The notes under the pieces are model-generated. The model was not told the origin of the DNA, did no database searches, and worked only from the letters and a program-made list of their open reading frames with translations. Positions 32,577 to 42,742 of a DNA stretch of 64,000 nt are shown piece by piece. Position 1 is the first letter of the stretch; each line of letters begins with the position of its first letter. Origin of the DNA: Stachybotrys elegans (lineage: Eukaryota > Ascomycota > Sordariomycetes > Hypocreales > Stachybotryaceae); contig JAGPNK010000022.1 of assembly GCA_020746835.1 (NCBI GenBank), forward strand, positions 310,001-374,000, read 5' to 3'. A program made the translations under genes and the position numbers.

Positions 32577-35500
32577 TCACGTCCAATTTTCCAGAGTTGA
32601 GATCGATGATCGCGTATCGGGATGATCCGCTCCCAATTTATCCTGTCGGATGCGAATGCAGGTTTGCATCAAGTTGATAGCCTCCTCTACTCTTCCCATG
32701 CCATGTAAGGTGTAGGCCAGATTATTCATGCTCGTCAGCGTCGAGGGATGGTCTACCCCAAGCGTTGCCTTGCGAGTCTCCATCACTTGCACCTCAAACT
32801 TCTCTGCCTCTTCCCATCGGCCCTGGTTCCAAAAGGTTAATGCAAGATTGCCCATGCTCGTCAGCGTGTCGGGATGGTCCTCTCCAAGCTTCGTCTTGCG
32901 AGTCTCCATCACCTGCACAAAAAGCTTCTCTGCCTCATCCCATCGGCCCTGATTCCTATATATTAATGCGAGATTGCCCATGCTCGTCAGCGCGGAGGGA
33001 TGGTCCGCTCCAAGCTTCGTCTTGCTTATATCCATCACCTGCACCTCAAGCTTCTCTGCCTCATCCCATCGGCCCTGATTCCTATATGTTGATGCGAGAT
33101 TGGCCATGCTTGTTAGCGTGTCGGGATGGTCCACTCCAAGCTTCGTCTTGCTTATATCCATCACCTGCACCTCAAGCTTCTCTGCCTCATCCCATCGGCC
33201 CTGGTTCCTATATGTTGATGCGAGATTGGCCATGCTTGTCAGCGTGGAGGGATGGTCCTCTCCAAGTTTTGTCTTGCGAGTCTCCATCACCTGCACAAAA
33301 AGCTTCTCTGCCTCTTCCCATCGGCCCTGATCCCTGTATGTCGATGCGAGATTGGCCATGATCGTCAGCGTGTCAGGATGGTCCGCTCCAAGCTTTGTCT
33401 TGAAAGTCTCCATCACCTGCACAAAAAGCTTCTCTGCCTCCTCCCATCGGCCTTGGTCCCTATATGTTGATGCGAGATTGGCCATGCTTGTTAGCGTGTC
33501 GGGATGGTCCACTCCAAGCTTCGTCTTGCGGGCCTCCATCACCTGTACCTCAAGCTTCTCTGCCTCATCCCATCGGCCCTGGTTCCAAAATGTTGATGCA
33601 AGATTGGCCATGCTCGCCAGCGTAGAGTGATCGGCTTCGCCAAACAAATCTGTTCTTAGACGTCTTGCTTCTATGTTCAGCCCTTCTGCATCGCTCCATT
33701 TCCCTTCAAAGCTTAAGTAACCAGCCATGCAATGAAGAAGAGATGCTTTTGCCTCGGCTTCTTCTTCCGACTTAAACTCACATAATCGCAGCACCGAGTT
33801 TGCATGCGATAGGTAGGCAGCGCATGTCGTCCGAGTCTCATATGTGCCATATGGATAAAGATGCGATACCACCAGAAGTGCTTCTTTCCCAAACTGACTG
33901 ACTGTACCACAACTAATAAGCCACTTGCGCGTAACTAGTTGGACAAGCCGATGCATGTCGTAACTCCTATTGTTATTCTCGACCACAAAAGAAAAGGCTT
34001 TAAGAACCCCCAGTGCTTCCGTTAGCGCTATATCTGTATTATCTAATGGCTCTTCGCTTTCCTCCCGCTTGTTGTAAGACGAGAGAAATTCTGCCGGAAT
34101 TTCTTGACGATCCAGGAGACTCGTGAATGAGAGGAGCTCACTGGCCAAGCCGTGCTGCTGCTTGATCTGCTGGAATGAGAGAATCCACGTTTGTGCCACA
34201 GCCCGTGGAGCAGGTGAGTCTCGCCCATCAGTCTCAAACTCTTTGCTTAAAAAGTGAACCATGTTCTTGTCGCTGTCGCCTAGCAGCTGAAGGTAGGCTA
34301 GTACTGTAATACATGTCTCTTGCATGAAAGAGGCAGCCTGAGCAAGAGCCAATGGTAGATACTCCAGCCGAGAGGCCAACAACGATAAGTCTGTAGATGC
34401 TGTACCCGTATCGTCGAGTTTTGTACGAAGCAGCTGCACTGACTCGTTGTCATCCATCTGGGTTACTTCGACCGGCCTCTGTCCTTTGGCAAGTCTGACA
34501 CCTAGCTGCTTGTTTCTTGTTGTGGCAATAAGACACCCATGGCGACACTCAGGCAAGTAGGCTGACAGATTGCGTGCTTGACTTGGCTCAGCTGAGCTTG
34601 GGGCAGCCACCTGTGGTGATGATGGTGCGCCAAAAAAATAGCTGCATGTCATCTGCGTTATCAAGCACCATGAGCCATAGCTCGGAGTCTTTCGTTTCGA
34701 GCCAGTTTTTTACCACCAGCAGCAGATCGTTCTTGGGATCAACATGGCCAGGAATCTGATACTCTTCGGCGATAGACATGTACGATTGGTGAAAGCGATC
34801 AGCGTTGCTCGCGTGGACCCACAAGATGGATATGGCAGGGTTTGTCTGCCGCAACCAGTAAACATACGCTAGTGCAATTTGCGTTTTTCTGCTTGCTATT
34901 AGTTCCATTCCACTATGGAGGGAATCAGATCACATACCCTACACCACCTAGGCCAAAGAGTGACACTCTCTGATACGAGGTTCCATGTGTTGGTTGCCCA
35001 TGGCCTAGTTTATCCTTGAGCAGCCGAAGAATATCTAGGCGTCCAACGAAGTTTGGATTGCTTGGATATGGTACAACGACTATAATTCCATCAGCCTATC
35101 TGTTCCTACTTACTATTTCTCCTTACCTACACTTTGTCGTATCCAAAGCTGTGATCTTGCTTAAGGGTATCTTGCTGAGCAACTCCCTCGCAAACACCGC
35201 AGCGTTCCCCGCGGCGAACGAGCGCCACGCGTCGCTTTTGTGTGAGTCGGCATAGTCTGAGATACCTCGAATGACGAGGCATGGCCTACCGGCATCTACT
35301 CCTGCCGCCTCCATCTCGACACATAGCGCACCGCTGCATTGGTCTCGGATCTGGTCCCGGCGTATGCCATCCTGAACCACGGCATTTCCCGTCGCAATCC
35401 TGCCGCGGTGGAAGATAAACGTGTTCGCCTCCTCCTCCGACCGTGCAGGCCGGTCCACGAGCTCAGCAGTATTGCAGCCGACGCATCTATCATTATAGTG

Positions 35501-36130
35501 GCCGCTATGCTGGTGGTCTGCCCGGAACAGCTGATCTCGATCGAGCCCCGGATGCATGAACTTCCGCCTGTGCTTTGACTGTAGCAGTCGTTGCTGATGA
35601 TCCTGGAACGTGCTTTGATCCATCTCGTGGTCGGAGACGACCTTGGCGAGTGCATTAAGCAGAATTCGGTCTGGCTTGTCAATTGTGCCCAGCGCCTCCA
35701 ATTGCCCGCCCGGATGCCAGCGACCGAAGTCATAGTATATGCATGCAGGGCCTCCGTCGCCCGGCCAGCCGACCACAACATCGCCGAGGTGCACGTTCTC
35801 GGTAGGGTCATCGGATTCGTGCGCACGTGGGATTCCGCCGCCAATGCCAACAAGGACAGCCATCCTAAGATTGGTGAATGTCTTGAACATCGACCCCGTC
35901 ACGCGTCCCGCATTAACGTTGCCTGTCATACCGGGCGGACATGTGGCGATGACCACATTGTGGCCGGCCAGTGTGCCGCAATTGTAGATATTGTCGTCGT
36001 AGGCAATATCGTAGTCAGGCGCTTCATGCTCCTCATCAAGCATGAGGCGCGATGGCAGCAGCTCGAGATCGGATACTGGTGCGATCCAGGCAACATGGTA
36101 GTCGGCTGGGCGCAGCTTTCTGCGTGACAT
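32577..36130 (-). CDS. PNP_UDP-NB-ARC-TPR NOD-like receptor with one homopolymer frameshift
   Basis: Exons (minus) 36130-35131, 35079-34938 and 34888-32577 with 51 and 49 bp introns; the second intron splits the P-loop codons. Residues 1-330 form a purine-nucleoside-phosphorylase-like effector domain (ADYHVAWIAPVSDLELLPSR, then GHNVVIATCPPGMTGNVNA, VLVGIGGGIPR, LCVEMEAAG, IRGISDYADSHK). NB-ARC: NPNFVGRLDILRLL, FGLGGVGKTQIALA, LWLMVLDNADD, GCLIATTRN, LEYLPLALAQAA, MHRLVQLVTRKW. Eight 42-residue TPRs end the protein. PNP domains of such receptors act on purine nucleosides or nucleotides when the sensor is triggered. At + 34632-34638 a run of seven A's (T7 in the gene) shifts the frame. With six the gene is a perfect 1151-codon frame. 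Either a single slip has inactivated the gene or this is a base-calling error. Confidence 0.85.
32680..33640 (-). repeat. eight tandem 126-bp TPR-coding units
   Basis: Each unit encodes NQGRWDEAEKLEVQVM or a close variant followed by KTKLGxDHPxTLTSM. Units are so alike that long frames also exist on the opposite strand. The array is a candidate for copy-number change between strains. Confidence 0.9.
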
Positions 36131-36532
36131 GGCGAACTAGGTAGAATGCTGTCAAGTGAACAAAGCTCGGTTTGTTTACGGTAATCAAGGTGACGAGTGC
36201 AGAGTGAGGAGTACCCTCTACTTTGCAGAGAAGGTAAAGGGCGAAGTGGTCAGCACGATACCGAGCTTTGCGGCTGAATGTGTTAGAATGGCAGCCTGAT
36301 GGCACTGTGGGGCTTGGTCGGATGCCTGACAACTGCCCGAGCATTGATTGGATATCATTTATCGGTATACCAACAGTGGCTGAGTACATAATCTGCCTAA
36401 CAAGGCTTACTATGCCGTGCGCTCATCTAATTTTCTTTTACAGCTGAACCGCTCCTCTATAAGGCTAAGCACTAGCCAGTACCATTCACGTCACCTAGCT
36501 ACCAATACTACGCTATATACATCTTTTCCGAC
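36131..36532. promoter_or_regulatory. divergent promoter region between NLR and DUF6594-like gene
   Basis: 402 bp between two divergent start codons. TATA-like strings are not obvious; an AT-rich stretch with TTTTCTTTTA occurs at 36430-36440. Co-regulation of the two genes is possible but not shown. Confidence 0.35.
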
Positions 36533-37453
36533 ATGACTACAGACCTAAAGCCTACCGCAGCTGGTAATTCGATGGCGGAGCTCTTTCTGAAAATTTGGCC
36601 CTGTGTCACAGATGACAATAATCTCACTCTGCATGGATTTCGTCGCTTCAAAGTTACACATCTCGTCAATCTCCGCCTGCTTGAGCAGGAGATCGCACGC
36701 ATCGATCGCAAGATCTACCAAGCTGGTCTCTGCCTGGGGCACGAGCCATCACCTCAGGATAGATTAGGTCTGAGGGATGCTACCCGCGATTCTGAAGTGT
36801 CGGCGTTGGAGGATACAATCACGCCGGAACTAGTCCTGAGGCTTCGTGATCTGCTCCAGAAATACGGTACGAAAGCTAAACCCCAGTGTTCGGCTTCTCA
36901 GAGATATTGCTAACATAGGCATACCTACTTAGATGAGGCACTGGTGGCTTTTGGGAATATCATGGCCATGGAGACTGTTTCGCTCTTGGACGATGGGGTT
37001 CACTCGAGCCTGCAGGAAGGTCTAAGCCTGTTCGAGAAATACAACGCGCGGCTGGTTCGAGTGGATCTTGGCCCGCGCTCCCGAACCGATCCGTTCCAAC
37101 GCTGGCTACATAGGAGGTTGCGCGCTTTCCGCTACTGGAGGATCGCGAATAGACCAGATGATCTAGAGTCAAACACAACACCGACGCATTACTGGTCACG
37201 TCAGAATACTGTCCTGATTACTAATATAGCCGGACGGATGATAGCGGCCACCATAGCTAGTTTTTTTCTTGTCGTACCGCTCGTGATGCTATCAGCTCGT
37301 TCGATCAGGGCGGGTCAAGTAGCTGTGGTCTGTGTCTCTGTTGCTCTCTTTGCAATTGTGCTGACCGCTATGCTGAGGGTATCGAGCTACGAGATGATGG
37401 CGGCCTCTGCTGCTTATGCTGCTGTTTTGACTGTTTTCTTGTCAAGCAGTTAA
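36533..37453 (+). CDS. DUF6594-type three-helix membrane protein
   Basis: Two exons, 36533-36866 and 36933-37453, with a 66 bp intron (GTACGA donor, GCTAAC branch, CTTAG acceptor), total 285 codons (284 aa). The N-terminal half carries the family pattern: HGFRRFKVTHLVNLRLLEQE, a second helix IARIDRKI, and QKYDEALVAFGNI spanning the splice junction. The C-terminus has three hydrophobic helices (MIAATIASFFLVVPLVMLSA, then QVAVVCVSVALFAIVLTAML, then a last one ending LSSS). Family members are abundant in fungi and often sit beside HET or NLR genes, but their biochemical role is unknown. It shares its upstream region with the PNP receptor, which makes a functional pairing worth testing. Confidence 0.75.
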
Positions 37454-38082
37454 TAGGTATTGATCCAGGGGATTGAGAGGAGTGATACGGAGAGATTGAA
37501 CCCTGCGAGGGCACAACATCGAGTATGGCTTCATCGGAGAAGGCTTATTTATCTGGTACTATAAAAATCAAGCACACTGTGCTCTGAAATCATAGGCCTC
37601 TTGAGGTCGGCCTGGGAAAGCGAGGCTTTGGTAGCCGCGTCCACATCACAGCGAAAAAGGATGGCAGAAAAGAGTAGCCCACCAAGTGAGGGAAACCAAT
37701 GCATAAGAAAAAGGTTATGTGGTTAGAATTTATCCCCATTAAGTAGGGGCGAGCTACGAATGCTATTTAGCAGGACTATGTCGCAGCGGAGTTAACTGCT
37801 TGTCTATTTGAACACAGCTTGGGGGTGAGGGGTACCATTGGCAGTACTTGCGTTGCCTCAAAGCTACAAATGGGCCAACCTAGAAAGGGTTGCACATCAT
37901 GGCACGAACTTTGGAGCAGAAGATGGAAGGGAGATGGTTCACGATGCATCTCACATTCTCCTCCAAGACTGGTCAATGAAAGGCAAATCATATTCTCAAC
38001 GGTCTACCGTACCTACTCGATACCTTCTCTTTCTTCAATAGGCTTGTTACTGTCTATATCAGGAAGTAAGCGTTTGGAACCA
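37454..38082. other. intergenic, nothing recognised
   Basis: Frames of 65-110 codons overlap on both strands (37776-38154) but have no motif; not called. Confidence 0.35.
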
Positions 38083-38526
38083 TTAGCGCTCACCCCTCCG
38101 ACATTCTACATGAATGTCACCTTCCATGAACCGTCCTTGTCCCTGCCTGAGTAGTGCCGTGAGATCCTTAATAGCATCTGTAAGATCCTGGAAGGTTGCA
38201 TTTGATGTAATACAGCTGCAGCAGTTTTTGCACCGATGCTCCATCGACCCTCTTCGCAAGTCTCCGTTGTAAAGCGTAGGCCTCCGTAACATTGTGCGTC
38301 CTCGTCGATGTCGTGAAGGACTCTGATCATCTCCACTGGACAAAGGTGATCCTGTTACCGGAGTTGGCATATAGCTCTCGTCAGAGGCGATAAAATGCTG
38401 AAGGCTGCCGGCACTGTCGCTTTCAACTTCTGTGTCGCTAGCTGATATATGACATTAGCTTTCTAATTTAAAAAGCAAGGGTGCTTTTGTTACTATACCT
38501 GTTGTGTCAGACGAGCAGGATGTCAT
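38083..38526 (-). CDS. small Ser/acidic-rich protein with a Cys cluster, unknown function
   Basis: Exons (minus) 38526-38499 and 38441-38083 with a 57 bp intron (GTATAG donor, GCTAAT branch, ATCAG acceptor) sum to 129 codons (128 aa). The N-terminal half is Ser/Asp-rich (SDTEVESDSAGSLQHF). The middle has a Cys cluster, HRCKNCCSCI, followed by a helix FQDLTDAIKDLTALLRQGQG. The Cys cluster could bind a metal. I do not recognise a family. The clean splice frame is the main support. Confidence 0.45.
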
Positions 38527-38659
38527 TGTGGCGGTTGTACTGGCAATGCGATCAAAACGTTTGCGCTGTTAAAGTAAGGAAGATGAATGTATTGTGTCTA
38601 GAGGTACTATATAGAGCAATACTCACTGTCGAGAAAGCGCAATTTTTGGCCCTTAGCAG

Positions 38660-39450
38660 TGGGCCAAAGTACCTAAGAGGTTCCACTTTTGGTCCCCTGC
38701 AAGTATCTTTCATGATGGCCAGGGCCAAAACTGGACCCCATTGTACGGGTATCCCCTCTCCCCTCTCCCATCTCCCCTCCAGTTCCTTCGTCCTCTTAGT
38801 TACCACCCGCCATAGACCAATTCCTCAGTATGGCTCCTCCACTAACTCGATCCCAGCACGGCCAGATCCTGCACATGATCAAAGGAGCCTTCTCTGACAA
38901 AGCTATACTGGATGTTGTGCCTTGCACTATCCGATCACTCCGTAAAATACGATCAACGTTCTCGCGATTCGGAACAACAACCGTACCGGTACCTGTGAAC
39001 CGGACTGGCCCTGACCCTAAGATTGCCCCTACAATGGCGGCTGTGCTTTCCAATCGGCTGGCCAAAGAAGCTGAGATGACCGAATGTGAGATGATTGGTT
39101 ACATTAGAGAAGAGTTCGGCGAGGAGGTATTGGCTACCGCGATATCCTGGGCACTCAAGAAGCGTAGGACAAAATTAAAGGTAATGAGGCATGTAGCACA
39201 GCAACAAGTCCCTGATCTACAACACTTTTATTACTACCGGCTTAAAATGATGGGAAGCCGTTCATATCACTACATATTTATTGATGAGAGCGGCTTCGAG
39301 AGACCAGGCATGTTTTGAAAGAAGGCATGAGCTCCAAAGGGGATCACCCCAGTGCAGGCTTGGTTTGAGCGTGAGGCTAGGGTACGGTTGATTGCGGTGT
39401 ATACACAGAGGGAGCCTCCTCGAAGTCGCTGGTCTGTATCCCATTGGGGC
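38660..39450 (+). mobile_element. Tc1/mariner-type DNA transposon relic
   Basis: An open frame 38830-39318 encodes a transposase N-terminus (helix-turn-helix ending in CTIRSLRKIRSTFSRFGTTT) and reaches the first catalytic Asp in SYHYIFIDESGFE. It stops at TGA 39316-39318, then a second TGA follows, but the same frame continues as APKGITPVQAWFEREARVRL. TGA codons where Trp or Arg is expected fit G-to-A (RIP-like) mutation. The rest of the DDE domain is missing. Upstream, CAGTGGGCCAAAGT at 38657-38670 next to TA, followed by TTCCACTTTTGGTCCCC, looks like a terminal inverted repeat of the same superfamily. No right end was found. Confidence 0.6.
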
Positions 39451-39478
39451 ACACGAACAGGAAATCCCACATACTGTG
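39418..39478. repeat. short dispersed repeat, copy 1
   Basis: CTGGTCTGTATCCCATTGG and flanking bases, through GAACAGGAAATCCCA, match a stretch at 47829-47882 at most positions. On the minus strand both copies can be read as GIQTSDF, with DFLF a few codons before it, so the repeat may derive from coding sequence of a mobile element. Confidence 0.5.
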
Positions 39479-39579
39479 GTCCGCTGGAATCAGAGGAGGT
39501 AGCCGCAGGTGTGCTGAAGCCAAGCTCATAGTCATCATAAAAGTCAAAATATGATATTGAAAGCCAGTGTCCGGCATGA

Positions 39580-39715
39580 CGTCGAGAGGCAGAAAGAGAG
39601 GGAGAACAGAGAGAGGGGGGACAGAGAGTGGGCGAACAGAGAGAGGGAGAGCAGGGAGAGGGAGTGTCGGAGGGTGGGGGGTGGGGTGGGGTGGGCAGAA
39701 GGTAGAGGGCGTGTG
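39580..39715. repeat. GA-rich low-complexity tract
   Basis: Imperfect repeats of GAGAGAGGG and AGCAGGGAGAG type followed by a G-rich stretch (GGGGTGGGG). It produces long artificial Pro/Ser/Cys frames on the minus strand. Simple-sequence DNA, no gene. Confidence 0.8.
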
Positions 39716-40543
39716 ATCTGCTGGAGCCATTTCTAGATGTCATCTTACCTACTCTGTAGCAATTGGAACTGCTCGTGGGGTTGCTCACGACAAAAAAGGG
39801 GGCCCGGTGGGGTATTTATATTGCTAAAGCTAAAGATCGGGATGACACAGTGTGCACACTAGATGCACTGTATTGTAGCGGTGGTACAGCGGTTTGGTGA
39901 ACTCCATGGCTAGATCGTCATCCACGGCTTCTGGAAATATGAGCCAGAGTACGGGCTGCTACGTTCTCTAGTCTGCCAATTCCGTGTGATTAACCTAGCA
40001 GGGATTGCAGGTGAAGAAGCCAACTGCCTGCAGCCTGTTCTCGATTTAACCCCTCTGTTACTAGTTTCCCTGAAGATCGCTTCATTGGTATTAAAGATAG
40101 ATATATGTTGTAAACGTAGGGACACTGTGACTAAAGCGGGCGATGATTCGAAGTGCGACGTAGGCCTCGGGACCGGCGCGTAGGCGTCTTAGGGCCCAGC
40201 TGTTAGCATGACATGTGTGTAGAGATGATCATAACCTACATCCTGCAGGGGGCGACGCGACTCTGAATGTGTTCTTTGGCGTCATTGGTGCCGAATAGGT
40301 TGCGTGCGTGTTCATAGTGACTTACAATGCTTAACATGCAGGTCAAATTTGGGTAGCAATGTCAGAGTATTTAAAGTTGTCCGTAAAAGCTAAATTTGGC
40401 TAACACTGATTACTGGTACTCCCAAGTCCCCACCTCCGAACCAGGCATCCAATTCGACACATACCGCACTGCATCACGGCGAGCTACGTATGGGTGCCAA
40501 ATAGTTGGCCAAGGACCTTTGAAAAGGTAACGATGTGCGTTGA
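39716..40543. other. intergenic, nothing recognised
   Basis: No supported gene. The right end contains the 3' flank of the GH64 gene. Confidence 0.35.
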
Positions 40544-41869
40544 TCAGTCTTGGAATGTACATCCGCTTGCAGGTGCCCCAACGAAAATAGTTAAAGTGTC
40601 TGCGGCTCCAGAAGAGAGTGTACCAGAAGCGTTTTCGTTATCCGGGTTGATGTCATCGTAGGCGTAAGTATAGCCCTTCCCATCAATTTCATACTTGTGT
40701 ACCAGACGGCTATAGTGGTTCGTTGGATTCACCCGATAGTACTGGGAAGAATCTACGCTAGGTTGTATATTCCCGTATTCTAGGAGGAAGGTAGATCGCA
40801 CAAAAACAGAACATAGCCGTGGGATAACATCAGTGTGTATGACGTTATCGCCATCCATCTTGCCAAACGGACCACTATCACATCCCCAGATGTCCAGGGC
40901 CGTAGGCTTTTTGTAGTCACGATTATCGCCATCACAGGTGAGAAGAGTTCCAGCAACTCTGCATCTGATATTGCCAGCCTCTGTTTGCGTATTGATAGTC
41001 AAGGGCGTGGTGGCATAGTATCCCCAGACCCGGTCGATGTACCGACTCCAGTAGTGCTCAAAATCGGTGGGGTTGACCATACTGTACTGGCTTGGAGAAA
41101 GAACACGGATAGGTCTTCCGAGCTCATTTACAACGCAAAGGTTGCTCCAGGGAAAGCCGTCGGTATTGGTCTGGATAGCAAGCTCCCTACATATGTCTGC
41201 AACGGCAGCTGGGCGCAGGCCACATGTGATCTGTGTCTGACTGCCATCGAGAACAGTGAGCTGCATGCCTAATACCATTCCAACGAAGTCAACGAGGCTG
41301 AGGTTAGCATATAGCGTTAAATCAGCAGTGTATGTCAGTTCGACAAATCCCCAGCTCAAGTCAAAACTCGAATCGTTGGGGTCAATTGCTGAGGGATGTA
41401 TCAGGCCATCTCCGTTAGGTGTATTAATGACATAAAAGTTGAGTCTACCCTCGCAAAAATATATTCGGGCTGAGGTGATAGATCTTGTCAGGTTTACTTC
41501 TATGGACTCTCCCTTCTGAGGCAGGGAGATAGCAACACGTTCGGATATTGAGACGGGTACATGCGAGCCTCCAGAACTGGGGTAGATGAGGGTCCCATCA
41601 GCAGCAACAAAGACAATTGCGTTGTTAGAGTCTAGTCCAGTCAAATAAGCATGAACTTGAGCACCTTCAAAGTTGTTCACAAATTGTACAGATAGTGGTT
41701 TTGATGTGGCACCCTCTCCCCGTCGAACCGCCTCTGAAGGGAATAAGTAAGAGTCCTTGATGATGTCTTCCTCTTCTAAAGTAACGTTTTGAATACCTCT
41801 AGGGCGTGCAATTGTGATATTATTGATGCTATTGGCTTGGCTACCGTTAGCAATATTTGAGAGTGCCAT
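40544..41869 (-). CDS. GH64-type beta-1,3-glucanase (thaumatin-like fold)
   Basis: An intronless 441-aa frame from ATG 41869. It aligns by eye along the whole length of family GH64: LSVQFVNNFEGAQVHAYLTG, then ARIYFCEGRLNFYVI, SFDLSWGFVELTYTADLTLY (carrying a conserved Glu expected in the catalytic cleft), DFVGMVLGMQL, PWSNLCV, and RDYKKPTALDIWGCDSGPF. GH64 enzymes cleave beta-1,3-glucan to laminaripentaose. Two features are unusual: no hydrophobic signal peptide is visible (it starts MALSNIANGSQANSINN), so it may be intracellular, non-classically secreted, or lack a first exon; and the C-terminal tail is Ser/Thr-rich. Its promoter borders the 5' piece of the split membrane-protein gene. Confidence 0.85.
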   Translation of the reverse strand: MALSNIANGSQANSINNITIARPRGIQNVTLEEEDIIKDSYLFPSEAVRRGEGATSKPLSVQFVNNFEGAQVHAYLTGLDSNNAIVFVAADGTLIYPSSGGSHVPVSISERVAISLPQKGESIEVNLTRSITSARIYFCEGRLNFYVINTPNGDGLIHPSAIDPNDSSFDLSWGFVELTYTADLTLYANLSLVDFVGMVLGMQLTVLDGSQTQITCGLRPAAVADICRELAIQTNTDGFPWSNLCVVNELGRPIRVLSPSQYSMVNPTDFEHYWSRYIDRVWGYYATTPLTINTQTEAGNIRCRVAGTLLTCDGDNRDYKKPTALDIWGCDSGPFGKMDGDNVIHTDVIPRLCSVFVRSTFLLEYGNIQPSVDSSQYYRVNPTNHYSRLVHKYEIDGKGYTYAYDDINPDNENASGTLSSGAADTLTIFVGAPASGCTFQD

Positions 41870-42089
41870 TTGTATTGCGTATAAAGCCCAGGAAGGCAGA
41901 CACCCTAAGGTGCATTAGACAAGACTAGGAAAGAGAGAAAGGGGAATGACTGGCTAGCTTGCTCTAGTCTTTGCCTGTATAGGAGCAAAATATGGCCTTG
42001 CGTAAAACAGATACACAATAGCCGTTTTATAAATATGAACAGTATATTTATATATACATACATACATACACATTACTATTAATTTTATA

Positions 42090-42207
42090 GGTTATCTTAG
42101 GTATACTTAGAAAAAGTACTGGATGGGCACCTAATCCAGTATTGGAGGCTTATACTAGCTTATTAGGAACAGAAGAGAGCATTGTTCTTTTGTACGAACT
42201 AAATGTA
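42090..42207 (+). pseudogene. 5' piece of a membrane-protein gene cut by the NLR element
   Basis: A frame running from an acceptor-like TTTTATAG reads STGWAPNPVLEAYTSLLGTE and continues SIVLLYELNV, ending within a codon of the left terminal inverted repeat. It is coherent, on the same strand as the 3' piece at 47039-47632, and ends exactly where the element starts. The 5' exon(s) further left are not resolved. Confidence 0.55.
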
Positions 42208-42316
42208 AGTAGAAGTCAGGTTTAGTGTCCGTCAATTTAAACTTTCACTCTTTCTAGAAGGGTCCATTTTTGGCCCCGCCTGGCGCAGGCACAGTGTGTG
42301 GCTTGCTTCCAGAAGT
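42208..42316 (+). repeat. left terminal inverted repeat
   Basis: Begins AGTAGAAG after TA at 42206-42207 and includes GGGTCCATTTTTGGCCCCGCC. Pairs with 46930-47038. The motif GGTCCATTTTTGGCCCC is close to TTCCACTTTTGGTCCCC at 38681-38697 in the mariner relic. Confidence 0.8.
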
Positions 42317-42742
42317 CTCTTGAGTCCCTTACCTCTAACAGCCAGCTTTTAGTGCCTTAGGCATTAAACGAATTTTATGACTAAGCCCTGGGAAGAAAGA
42401 GTAAGCGGAATAAATGATCCAGCAACATTGCCATCGTGATCACTTATACCGAGCGCAGTGGTTGCAGGGTTCAACAATGGTACTGCCTCCTGCCTTCTCG
42501 TACATATGGAACAGTATACTCATGCCGTATTGTCCAGAATATTCCTCAGTGCCGCCATTTAAGAAGGATAAACATCGTGGCTAACGGCTCAGTTTAGTGC
42601 ACTAGAATATTCTAGAATATGAGATCAATGCATATAATCAGGAGCTCCCCTATGACCCTCCCAAGCAGAGTTGTTTTACAAAATAATATTTTCTACTAAC
42701 CAATGGAAGAAGCTATTAGTTTTACATACGCTATACAGTAGT

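Noticed and set aside
32728..33630. long plus-strand frames inside the PNP receptor
   Set aside because: Antisense shadows of eight near-identical TPR units; repetitive CESPSPAQKASLPLP-type sequence is an artefact.
35591..36127. 178-codon plus-strand frame
   Set aside because: Opposite strand of the clearly recognisable PNP_UDP domain.
39270..39788. 172-codon minus-strand frame rich in Pro/Ser/Cys
   Set aside because: Mostly the antisense of GA-rich simple sequence and of the transposase relic.
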